64,000 nucleotides of DNA from Spongilla lacustris (lineage: Eukaryota; Porifera; Demospongiae; Spongillida; Spongillidae): the NCBI GenBank assembly GCA_949361645.1, contig OX442420.1:6410782-6474781 (forward strand). The letters run 5' to 3'. How positions within the stretch are numbered: position 1 is the first letter of the stretch; the number at the start of each line of letters is the position of its first letter. Positions 26,401 through 37,064 of this stretch are shown here, piece after piece. Position numbers and translations under genes: made by a program. The notes beneath the pieces were generated by a model, which was not told the origin of the DNA, did no database searches, and saw nothing but the letters and a program-made list of their open reading frames with translations.

Positions 26401-28777
26401 GTAGGTAGAGAAAAGTCCTATACCTATTGATTTGTCCTGTTCGTTAATTTTTATGTCATCCGTTACGGAGATACGAACAAACTGTATATACACGTACGTG
26501 CACATTTTCGCGCTCGATTCGCGCCAATGATTTGGCGTCCCCCTCGATGTATGGAGAGGCGGGGATTATAACATTAGCGCGAATCAAGCGGGAAAACATG
26601 GACGTACTGCATGTATCTCCGTAACGGATGGCATAAAAATTAATGAACAGAACAAATCGATAGGTACAGGACCTATACATGTAGCTCTTTACCTATACAA
26701 ACCGAATTAGCTTATTGCTTTCGAAGCAGCCATGTATGCATTATGCTTTAGCATAATTGATGCTTCTAGTCGTTGGGGAAGTAGACATCACTTTTCTGTC
26801 GGTTGAGGAACGAATTAGACAGAAAATATGCTCCTATACGAATGCTGTTTGAGTGTAGCCAACAGATTGCGTGGCAAGGTATAGTTGTTGAAGGGTTGTT
26901 GATATGCTGGTATGCTTATGCAATGGGTATCAGGGTGTTGATATGTTGGATGCAATGTCATGGTCTCGTGCTAGGCTGTTGATGAGTGTTGGATACGCGT
27001 ACGCATAGGGTCATGTGGTCAGATAATAGTATAAGAGATGGTTACTGTGGATATGTGAGCAATCTAGGCGTCGTGTGCACGGTTACTGTACTGGACTTCC
27101 CCCCCCCCCTCCCCCCCAAGTGATGTTATAACTTATGCACAGGCTTCTGGAGGTCTGGAGGAGACAGGGCAGCAGATCTGGAAGCATCATTACATTTATG
27201 ATATGCCTTGTCATTACATTTTGTTCAACAGAGCAGTAAACACATGTGGTTTTTTTCCTCACTCAGTGAGGTTTTTTCCCCATGAAGTGGTGTGGGCCCA
27301 CCACCTCTAAATAAAGTAGGCACAAAATCAAATTTAGCTGTAGAAGGCTGGCCCTGCTCTGTAGGTTCTAGTATGAGAATCATGTCATGTCACATGACAT
27401 GATTCATGATTCTCTAGACATGATACAACACGTTAAATGACTCATGTGACGTGTCTAGTTGGTAAAGACAGTGACGTGCACAGCAGATGCGGCACCAATT
27501 ATATGTCAAAGTGGGTTTGGTGAAGCGAGCATGATATGGGAGCCCATCATTGACCCTCCTGGATCAACTTGGCTCTCGAAAATACACATAGCTAGTCTGG
27601 GTACCCGACTGATCGTTTGAATATGTGTACGATTGATCAGCTAGCGCAGTTGGATACCCAGACTACGTGCAAATCGAACTGGCTGGCAATCAAATTTCGT
27701 ATCAATTATGGATATATTTAAAGACCAAATGATTTTTAATTAATTGGCCTGACAGTTCGGCCTATCAGGCCAGGCAGTCACGCCGGCCGGCGTCCCTGGC
27801 TGGCCTTCCGCAGCCAAGCATGAGTTTTTTTTTTTTTTTTTCATTGTGACTTTGTCACGTGCTAACATGATTAGCGAATAACATAGATGTAATATTAATA
27901 TTTCGTACAGCGAAAACTGATGTATGAAATTGTATGGGCAGTTAACATTATTCCTCTAATTTTAGAGAAACCTATCTTTATGAAATAAGTGACAGCCTAG
28001 GACCAGGTAAACACAAAGAAAGATATGGATTCATATACAACAAGTATGTTGCAATGTGATTACTGATCAAGTAGATGTGCATACATGTTTTACAAATTAA
28101 TGCAAAAGAGTTACAGTGCAAATCACCAACGTCCACCAGCACAAAGATTACATTCAGTTCAGTAGGCCACCGTATTGTGTTGAAGTGCAAGAGCTTCAAA
28201 AAGCCGGTGAGGGGAAAATAAATTTCATATAGTGATTGAGCTGAATGAAATTGTATGTATTGTGCATACATGTATAGCTGGATCAATGAAGCCACTTGAG
28301 ATATTCTGGATGGTTGGCCTACACACAAGACCAGAAAATACCATTTGTGAGCTTCAGAGACTAGAGGACGTGTACAAGGCTCTTCCAAAACCTCTAGGTA
28401 GTCAAGACCCTCCACAGAGAGTTGTTTTTCTTGGAGATTTCAATGCCGACTGCAACTATTTTAAGGAATACGATAAAATGAAGATACCATTTTTATTTAA
28501 ATCAAACTATGCGGGGATGTATATGCTTCCATTTAAAGAAGGCGCACGAACCAATGTCATAGGGGACAAAAAATGTATCTATGATAGGATTGTCGTGTCG
28601 AAATCCCTTTCAGCTGATATATCGGAAAAATTTGAAGTTGAAGTCGGCACATTTGCTACTAAAGTATGTTCGATTATGTATATGCCCTATCCGCAATGTA
28701 CATTTTGTGGGGGTGGGAATTGGGTTGATAGACTGAAGCTTTGAGCGATCATTATCCAATCAAGTTGACACTGAAAG
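23455..28777 (+). CDS. DNase I-family secreted endonuclease (6 exons)
   Basis: Exons: 23455-23592, 23712-23797, 27966-28043, 28109-28206, 28278-28663, 28732-28777, all GT-AG with matching phases. This gives about 277 residues, close to the usual 260-280. The start gives a signal peptide (hydrophobic WILLVLASS) followed by KITIGAFNVRQFG, the typical mature N-terminus. Family landmarks: IQE in exon 2, ERYGFIYN in exon 3, the catalytic-histidine segment GLHTRPE and the metal/active-site GDFNADCNY in exon 5, then YDRIVV, and SDHYP in exon 6. Such enzymes hydrolyse DNA outside the cell or in lysosomes, using divalent metal. Exon 6 may end at the GTAATG donor with a tiny last exon unseen, or read on to a stop at 28989. 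Intron 2 (4.2 kb) contains the GGGACA palindromes. The gene runs opposite to the M13 array. Confidence 0.8.
25070..25216. repeat. Short foldback (GCAAGTTTGAAGTACGAG arms)
   Basis: Inverted arms about 25074-25112 and 25170-25216, both containing GGCAATGGACC or its complement. In intron 2 of the DNase I-like gene. Confidence 0.6.
25371..26187. mobile_element. GGGACA palindrome element 1 (817 bp)
   Basis: Begins GGGACAGTTTCC and ends GGAAACTGTCCC. Left and right halves are nearly complementary throughout, around a centre containing CGCGCCAATGAT / ATCATTGGCGCG. It lies in intron 2 of the DNase I-like gene. A solo fragment of an end (GGGACAGTTCACG) lies at 25325. Open frames here are palindrome readings, not genes. 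Confidence 0.8.
26188..26715. mobile_element. GGGACA palindrome element 2 (partial)
   Basis: Directly abuts element 1 and begins inside the arm (AAATGTTATAAAATTCCC) without a GGGACA end. It includes the CGCGCCAATGAT centre and stops at about 26715 in mid-arm. The abutting junction matches that between the 32.9-kb and 33.3-kb copies. Confidence 0.7.
27593..27665. repeat. 73-bp MITE-like inverted repeat
   Basis: TAGTCTGGGTACCC at one end and GGATACCCAGACTA at the other. It is in intron 2 of the DNase I-like gene. A separate 40-bp hairpin (GAGAATCATGTCATG / CATGATTCTC) lies at about 27376-27415. Confidence 0.65.
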
Positions 28778-28989
28778 GTAATGTTCCAATGCAGTATACT
28801 GTAAAGCTACAATTTGTACACATGCAGCTTAAAATGATCACGAATTTGTTGCATGTCATATACAATCTAGTGTACTTTTTTATATTGAGTACCGTCTCGG
28901 GAATAACTTACATGTATATAATGATTTTGTCACGTTGGGGAGATGTCAGCATCCTACCAATAACAATGAATTTCCACCCTCGCGCTTGA

Positions 28990-30520
28990 TGGAAGCTTCA
29001 ACCTGATGCCTGCTGTATACATATGATTGTTTGATAGTTATGTGTGGCGCGGATAAAATAAAAAAATACTGAACGTATATGTTAGGACGCGGGAAGACTG
29101 CAAGTATTGACGCAGACCAGATACGCAGCTTCACTGATAGGTTCTACTGATATACGCTAAACTATTACATTATCGATCAACTCGAACAGCAAGCTATATA
29201 GTGCTTGCATTCCCTCCGGTAGGCCTATCTACAACGCGGCTGTATATAGGTCTAGGGGCCGCGAGATATGCATATGATTGTGGCACTCTATAGTGGGCTA
29301 TAGCTGCATGGGATCGAGATAGCAACATGCACTGTGCATGATCTATCATTTTTGTCCTTTCCAATAGGATCCCCACCAAGATCGAATTCTCTGCCAGCAA
29401 CTAAAAAAATTAAAAAGTGTAACAGCAGTGTGTGCTAGCTTGAGGCCAATGTAAACTGACAAACATAGATTAGGTTATGCACGCGCCGCCATATAAACAC
29501 GGTTTATTGAATTGTGAAAACATGTATATATCATTACTACTTTTTTGTTTTTGTTTTCGTGGTTATTATAATTACGAGTGTATGACGTAGTCGGTCGGCA
29601 GGATCGCTTGAAATAGCATCACGTCCGTTACATGGCCGTAGTCATTTGTAAAAATGGGGGGGGGGGGGGGGGGGGCTTATTAATATTCATGATAAAATAA
29701 AAAATCATGCACAGCGTAAGCAGACACTTCTACATTGTAATCGATGCATGCACGTATATACTAGCGCCATGAACAAATGTTCCAATACAGTATGAAGTCA
29801 TTTGACACTGCTCATGCACACAAAAAATATACATTGTAGTATCCATATACCACCCAGTCATTGGTATCCTAATTTTGGAGATAGTGCAGTCATGTAAGCC
29901 TACATACTCAATTTAATTGCAATGTTTCACTGATACAATCAGTATCTTTTTTACTTTATCCCGCATTGGGACATCACCTTCAAGCGTTATATATATTGAT
30001 TGGAAAATTATCACTTACAGCTTCAAGTTGTCAACCAAAATGGACACGTAGACTGGGCCAATACAATTGAACATATACTGTTGCGATTTCCTCAGCGTAT
30101 GGGCATGCACTAAAAAAATATCACTTGTTAATTGTGACTTCCTGGTACTAGAGGCTGAGTCTTGTATACAAATATTAGGAGGAATAGCCATTCATAAATT
30201 ACATTATAATGTAGAGTTACACAACGCATGCACATTGTAACATAACGTCAAAGCGAGGATACCGATAAGCCTAGAGGGCTCGGGCATTTTGCAGCATCAG
30301 AACCGTGCGACAATACATATCATTTAGATTTTCAGAGTTGGAGGAGTGGGAATGCATGGATGGTCAGGCACCTATAGAATTCTTGAGAATGTTTCATTAG
30401 TAGTGATTCCCAATGCAGCCTGCATATGCCTCTACTACAAGAGGGACGCAAATCTAACCTCTTTCGAGACAATTGAAGCAAGCTAAGAGCAATTTTCTCA
30501 GTTCTCCCACTGCAGCTTGC
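28990..30520. other. No gene seen
   Basis: Downstream of the DNase I-like gene. Holds a G-run (29656-29676). No exon is supported on either strand. Confidence 0.5.
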
Positions 30521-32872
30521 CACCGCAGGTTCAGGGCTGCATGTAACAACCGCACAGCGGGGGATCAAATATTTCTCTTATGGGGTATAATACCGTCAGG
30601 TAATTTAGCCAGTATGAATCTTTCGGTGAATTATTATAGCAACCCTACTATTTCATGTGGTGGTTGAATTGGCTGCATGGGTGAGGAATCATTGCTTAAA
30701 TTCACCTTCAGGAAGACAGCTGAATATTCCTGTGTAAGTGCACACATTATTGCATCACATGATTCTATACACTGCTGAAAGTGTACAGACTGGCCACATA
30801 GGATCTTTGCTGTTGTATCCACACACCAAGAACGTATTGAAAAGCCATGTCAACTTCCACCATGCACATGAAATTCTACCAAAAGCGAGAGAGTGTCTAT
30901 TGTCTGCCTCAATTACTAAGAGAGTTTGGAAGAGCTACATTTGATGAAAATGTTAATGCAGATGCCAAAAACTATATATGTTGAAACTAAGTAACCACTC
31001 AAAGTATTGTGGCTTGTGACATGGAATGATAATTGGACTGAAACATCTTTGTCCCCCCCCACCCCCCCACAAAAAAACTGGGTTGCACCGCCAAATGACT
31101 ACTTGACGTTCTGAAAGCTAAAAATATTGTATTGAAAAAGTGAAAAAGTGAAATGAAAGAATGTATGAGTAAAAAAATGACATTTGATTATGGATTTCAA
31201 TGTTGAAGGTTTAGAGTTAATGGAATCAGGAGTTATGTGTGTTTGTAGTTATTTAAGCTCAGTTTTGTAAAATTCAATATCTGTCAGAAGAAAGTTTATA
31301 TCTCTGGTATCTAGCATTTAGTGGAGCATTTTAAAAGTGCTAGATAGTTGCAAATGATGGGTTAATATGAGTTTGAGATTATCTCAGTTCCACTGATGTT
31401 ACAAAACTCTAAAGTAGCAGCATACACCTCTCTTATTAACTGAGACAGATAATAAAGCATTAAGCAGACGTATATATATATAATAGGTGGTGTCCAAACA
31501 TGTAAAGGCTCACACAGGAAACAAATTTTAAGCTTTGCTTTCTGTCAATCTTTTATTCTCCATTGAAAGAAACACACCACATGTCACTTCCACCAGTTCA
31601 TCAGATGCATACAATGGCTCATTTCTCACCAATCATTCGTAGCTGTAGGCCTAAAGGTCAGAGTAGCACCATTTCTCTAACAGAAAATGTAATGCACATC
31701 TTGAATTGGACGATTTGCTCACTCATTCTGCATGAGTGGAATACTAATATTGTATGCAGTGTCTGCATGACACTGATCTTTATATAAGACCTACATGTAT
31801 GCATTGTCAATGCATCATAAATAGATGTACGAATCTCTAATCCAATTCTTCATTATAAGTGCATAATAGGCCAGGCAATCTCCATACAATAAAAGGTGTA
31901 AATCCATCCATCTGTGTTCATACAGTACATATTGAAACAATATCCATTTGAAATGATCAATAGTACCATGACCCATGCCTATCTGACTAATCTCACCCTC
32001 TTCATGTTATTCAACACACACACACACATACACACACATACACATACGTAAATACCTACATACACACATATGTATAAGTGTTACCTAGGAATTGTTTGGA
32101 AGAATACTTTCAGCAAAGACCCGTCCAAGTGCATAAGGCATTACCACTTGTAGAACAGTTATACAGGCTTGGTTCCTGGTGCTTGGAACTTGAGCTAAGG
32201 GATTATTCAACAGCTGGAATTGATAATAATCATTAACTATATCATCATTTAAGTACGGCATCCAAATGTACAAAAGCTGCCACTTTGCATAATTCTGCAA
32301 ATCTCTGTGGACAATGGAATCCAATTATTATTATAATCATTGACAACAATTCCAGCTTACGTATTTGAAAAGTTCCCAAGAGCACCAGACAACTGTGAGA
32401 AGTACTTTTCCCCATAGAGAACTATTGGTTCATTTGGAAGTATATCTTGAACTCCAATTTCATTAAATGTAGTACTTGTTTGTTTAATCCAAAGGTACTA
32501 TCGATCTAATAAATTAATAAACAATACCCCAATCATGCAGTCTTACATCTGTCCACAGGGAGCCAAGATATCCTAAAGTTGTAACTGTGTGGTCTTGGAT
32601 ATTGGATCCAGTAAGTGATACCTATGCATGTATTTATTATTATTATTATAGATTAAAAGTAAAGCAAATATAATTCCATATGGAATATTTGATTCAAATA
32701 TTGCGACACTTCTTCTGGTGAAGGCACTTTTGTAAATGCCATTCAGTTTTTACTATATGTATTAATAACATGAAAATGAAGCAAAATGCAATCAGAACTA
32801 CATATGCAAAATGAAATGTTGCATATTATTAATTATATCTTATGAATAGCATTGATTTAATTTTAATTTAAT

Positions 32873-33330
32873 CTACGTGCACTTTTTCCCGCTTGATACG
32901 CGCCAATGTTATCATCCCCGCCTCCCATACATTGCGCGGCCAAAATCATTGGCGCGAATCGAGCGGGAAAAGTGGACGTACTTTGTTCAAATGTATCTCC
33001 GTAACAGATGGTATAAAAATTAACGAACAGAACAAATCGATAGGTAAAGGACCGCTCTACCTACAAAACGAATTTGAAGCAATTTGATTACTTCTACAGA
33101 AAGTTATGGCGGGTTTGAACCCGGTGGGGTATAAAACGTTGCAGTACTGGTACGGAACACGTGTAAGACACCAAAATGTATTTTACCATAGAGAAATGGT
33201 GTGGTATGAAGTGTTGTACATACGAAGTAGATAGCCTAAATCGTTGGGAAGTTATAGCGATTCAAACATAAGAAAATTTTATAACATTATAAATATAAAA
33301 GCGAGTTATCATTTTCGCGTGAACTGTCCC
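32873..33330. mobile_element. GGGACA palindrome element 3 (left-truncated)
   Basis: Starts at the centre of the palindrome (CTACGTGCACTTTTTCCC) and runs to a terminal GAACTGTCCC at 33330. The left arm is missing. It lies where copy B exons 2-5 should be. Confidence 0.7.
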
Positions 33331-34110
33331 AAATGTTATAAAAATGGCATTACGTTTGAATTGCTATAACTTTCGAACGGTTAAAGCTATCAACTTCCTA
33401 TTTTCGGCACTTCATACTACACCATTGATCTATGGTAAACTACATTGTGGGGTCTTGAACATGCTCCATGTCAGTATTGCGACATCCGATACCCAAAGGG
33501 GTTCAAACTCGCCCTAACTTCCGGTAGGAATACTCAAATCGCTCCAAATTCGGTTTGTAGATAAAGAGGTCCCTTAGCTATTGGATTGTTCTGTTCGTTA
33601 ATTTTTATGCCATCTGTTACGGAGATACAGTTGAACAAACTACGTGCACGTTTTCGCGCTCGATTCCCGCCAATGATTTGAGCAAATCGCGTCCCGCTCA
33701 ATGTATGGGAAGGCGGTGGTTATATCATTGGCGCGAATAGAGCGGGAAAAAGTGCACGTAGTTTGTTCAACTGTATCTCCGTAACGGATGATATAAAATT
33801 AACGAACAGGAAAAATCCAATAGCTAAGGGACCTCTTTATGTACGAACCGAATTTGGAGCGATTTGAGTATTCCTGCCGTACGTTAGGGCGAGTTTGAAC
33901 CCCTTGGGGTATCGGATGTAGCTATACTGGCATGGAGCATGTTCAAGACCCCAAAATGTAGTTTACCATAGATAAATGGTGTCGTATGAAGTGCCGAAAA
34001 TAGGAAGTTGATAGCTTTAACCGTTCAAAAGCTATAGCAATTCAAACGTAATGCCATTTTTATAACATTTTTTTATAATATGCGCTAGGTCCCTTTTCTC
34101 GTGATCGATC
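33331..34110. mobile_element. GGGACA palindrome element 4
   Basis: Near-palindromic about its CGCGCCAATGAT centre, with a diverged right end (TAGGTCCCTTTTCTCGTG). It abuts element 3 with the junction TGTCCCAAATGTTATAAAA, also seen between elements 1 and 2. It ends 149 bp from the donor of copy B exon 1. Confidence 0.7.
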
Positions 34111-34699
34111 CCAATTGTAAGTAAGTATACAATAGTTATTATTTATAGTTGCGAAAGATTATCAGTGTGCCACCGCAGTTCAGGGCTGCTTGTAACAACC
34201 GCACAGCGGGGGATCAAAAATTCATCATGTACACATGTACTTAATGGCATGAACTCACCGCTGGGAATGGTTGTGTTCTTTATCCAATTGCCGCAAGAGA
34301 AATTGTAAAAATCGGTGCACGGGTCCACAGTCTGGTCAAGCGCAGCTCTCACAGAGGACGACAGCTTGATGCATTCTGCCGACAGGCACATCGTGGTCGA
34401 GCCATTCTTTCCATAGATCACTGCAACAGGCACGGCGACAACGACGACGATAACGACCACTACTGCAGTGATAATACCACCAACGAAAGGACTTTTTTTC
34501 GTTGTGGAAACGTCAAAATCAATATCGCTGAGACTTGTGTAATGAATCGAGGATGTCATGCAGTGTTCGTGAGTAACGGCGGGATGTAATAGAACACGAG
34601 ATTTTTCATCGCGTGATTTAATAGCAGCACGCGCACCTAATGTCCTGAATTTCAATGGCCGCGGGTGGCGCGCGCACCGATTATTACAGAACTTGTATC

Positions 34700-36769
34700 A
34701 ATTGAACTGATGCAATAAACATAACTTAATGATGTGTATGCACAGTGTCAAGCAGGCAGGACCTGATGATGATTTAATTTCTTCACCAGGAGTCACATTA
34801 TAATTACAAGCCAGCTGGCAGCCCGTAAGGAGGCATGGAGGCTTGTCCAGGTCCTGTGTTATAGTCATGGTGGAGTACCACTTTTTTACAAGTGTTATGG
34901 AAACTACATGCACACCATTCAAGTCAGTGGTGCAGGGCACTGGCATAGTGCAACATTAATACTAGGAGGAATATTCTATTTGATGAGCACCATGATTATA
35001 CAGTTAGCCTCCTTTCTGCATGAAGAAGACTTCTCTTGCATGCCTCCCAGCACATCCACAAAACACCTCCACACATCTAAAGGATACACCCCTGACAGGG
35101 TATATGTACACCACTATTAAAAAGCACTTTGTGTTCATCCCATGCTTTGGCTGCATGAGGAGCTGCTTGCTTCTTAGTGTATGTAGTTTCTGGTCTGTTT
35201 TTAACCGTTGTGTATCCACACTTTGCAAATAATAACATGTAAATGACTGCTAAATTAAAGTGGTACAGTTGTAACCCTGCTACCTCTACCACAGGAGTCA
35301 CCAGCCATCACCTTGGATCAAGGTCCAACCTGCCTACCACACCAGATGTTGGAAATGAAGCAAACACCTCATGATGGTGTAATGACTCAGCGTTCTGGAC
35401 TGGGGACTATACCTGCTCAGAATGTAATCTCTCAACTGTTAACCTGTGAAGCTGATGGGGTCAGGCAGGAAGATGATAGCGATGATGGCCTACTCCCTCC
35501 CATCCCCTTAATCACCATGCCTATGCTGACCCTGTACTCCCATTATCACAACCAAAGGCTCTCCAGTGTACTGTACCCTCCTCTGATAAGCTACAACATG
35601 TGGAAGGTGGGCTGGATGGAGGGACATCGTGCATTGGTGATGTCATCAAGGAAGGCAATGACAGAAGAGGTTTTGTAGTTACAGACTCACCAGCACCATT
35701 GGATCAAGACTTGAAATGTCCACTGTGTGGGAAAGTCTTTAAGAAAGGAAGAATCCAGAAATTTAGGTTGCATGTACAGACATGTGGTACACCTTCAGGT
35801 TTAGAAATCCATGTACATGTACATGTATCGTTGGTTTGGATGTGGTACAGTGTATACTTGTACGTGCTTGTACAACTAATGTTGATAGGTGACAGGGTGA
35901 TTGTGTAGTGTGTGTGCACTTTGCTCACATATGTAAATTTTGTACATGTGTACGCATGATACATGTACAGTATATAATGGTACATTTGTACATTTAAATG
36001 AAATATGAGCAAGTTGGTCAGTTGTACATGCGTACATGTACATCATTCCAACCATTCAAGTCAGTGGTGCAGAGTACTGGCAAGTGCAACATTAATACTA
36101 GGAGGAATATTCTATTTGATGAGCAGCATGATTATACAGTTAGCCTCCTTTCCGCATGGAGAATTAGGCTTCTCATGCATGCCTTACAGCACATCCACAA
36201 CACACCTCTACAAAACTAAAGGATACACCACTGACAGGGTACATGTACACCACTATTAAAAGGTGTTTATTGTTGTTTCACAGGCTTTGGCTGCATGAGG
36301 TGATGCTTCTTTCTGAGTTTACATAGTGTCTGGTTTGTTTTTAACTATTATGTGCCCACACTTTGCAAATAATTACATGTAATTGGATTTCCCTTTGTAG
36401 TGCCATTGCTCACATATCTAAATTTTGTACATGTGTACACATGATACATGTACAGTATATAACGGTACTTTGTACATTTAAATGAAATATGAGCAAGTTG
36501 GTCAGTTGTACATGCGTACATGTACATCATTCCAAAGCTATGTATATAGCTTTGGAAGGCAGCTGGTTTAAAAAGCAGGGTAATAATTAGGGGCGGGGGG
36601 GGGGGGGGGGGGGGGGGGGGGGCGGGGAATGAAATATAGCCACAAACAGTACTACAGTATTTTGTTCATATCATTTGGCCCTAATTGCCTTCAAATCCTC
36701 TACACGTACATCATCACCTTTCTCATAGAGAAAGTTTCACTTTACTTGTTTCATTGCACTCATTAAGTG
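34700..36769. repeat. Tandemly duplicated segment between copies B and A
   Basis: 34905-35245 repeats at 36050-36385 and 35930-36060 repeats at 36408-36540, with a G-run at 36595-36622. The only coding hint is the zinc finger at 35718-35790. Confidence 0.75.
35300..35800 (+). pseudogene. Possible coding region with CxxC-x14-HxxxC zinc finger
   Basis: At about 35718-35790 a frame encodes LKCPLCGKVF...RLHVQTC, a C2HC-type zinc finger. The finger frame is open back to about 35495. Upstream the better-looking frame is another one (acidic QEDDSDDGL at about 35470), so either a frameshift or an unrecognised intron separates them. The sequence before the finger is Ser/Pro/Gln/Asp-rich and probably disordered. 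The flanks (34905-35245 and 36050-36385; 35930-36060 and 36408-36540) are duplicated, so this may be part of a decaying repeat. Function unknown. Confidence 0.35.
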
Positions 36770-36817
36770 TTGTGCATATCCTCAACCAAGTCCACGCCCC
36801 CATACATGTATGCATGC

Positions 36818-36823
36818 TTTATT
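36818..36823 (-). terminator. Candidate polyadenylation signal of M13 copy A
   Basis: AATAAA on the minus strand, about 240 nt after the copy A stop codon. The aligned position downstream of copy C (about 67-72) is changed by substitution, so that copy lacks it. No transcript evidence is available. Confidence 0.35.
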
Positions 36824-37064
36824 TTTGCACAAATAGTGTCCACAAATCATCTACATCCACATGAATTTTAGACTGTGTGCTTCTAATATATATATATATA
36901 TATAATATATATAATTATAATTATTATATATATATATATATAATTATACTACAGATAGAAACTTTACCGAAATGTGTTCACTCATCTTACTTACAACATG
37001 TATGCACCAATAATTATACATTATACTAAGACGTAACAAAATGTCCTAAATATACTTGCATAAT

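Larger units (their letters stand above)
32085..34559 (-). pseudogene. M13 metallopeptidase copy B (exons 1, 6, 7, 8)
   Basis: Exon 1 is 34559-34259, starting at ATG (MTSS) with a tail, a valine-rich membrane segment and the M13 cysteines; the donor is GTGAGT, phase 1. Exons 6 (32621-32547), 7 (32497-32361) and 8 (32304-32085) follow. Exons 2-5 are missing: their place (32.87-34.1 kb) is occupied by two GGGACA palindromes. Joining exon 1 to exon 6 would break phase. The last codon of exon 8, AAG in copies A and C, is TAG here, directly before the intact donor. There is thus an internal stop plus an internal exon deletion. Exons 9-16 do not follow within about 12 kb. Confidence 0.8.

Noticed and set aside
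25617..26680. Similar short proteins ([16 protein letters not shown]) repeated at several loci
   Set aside because: They are the two strands of the GGGACA palindromes. Stops and frames differ between copies, so they are not conserved genes.
28663..28744. Reading DNase exon 5 on to the stop at 28744
   Set aside because: It would lose the conserved SDHYP motif; a 68-bp intron with GTATGT donor and GATAG acceptor restores it in phase.
34143..34655. Longer exon 1 for copy B starting at 34655
   Set aside because: The upstream start is TTG; the first true ATG in frame is at 34559 and matches copy A in position relative to the membrane segment.
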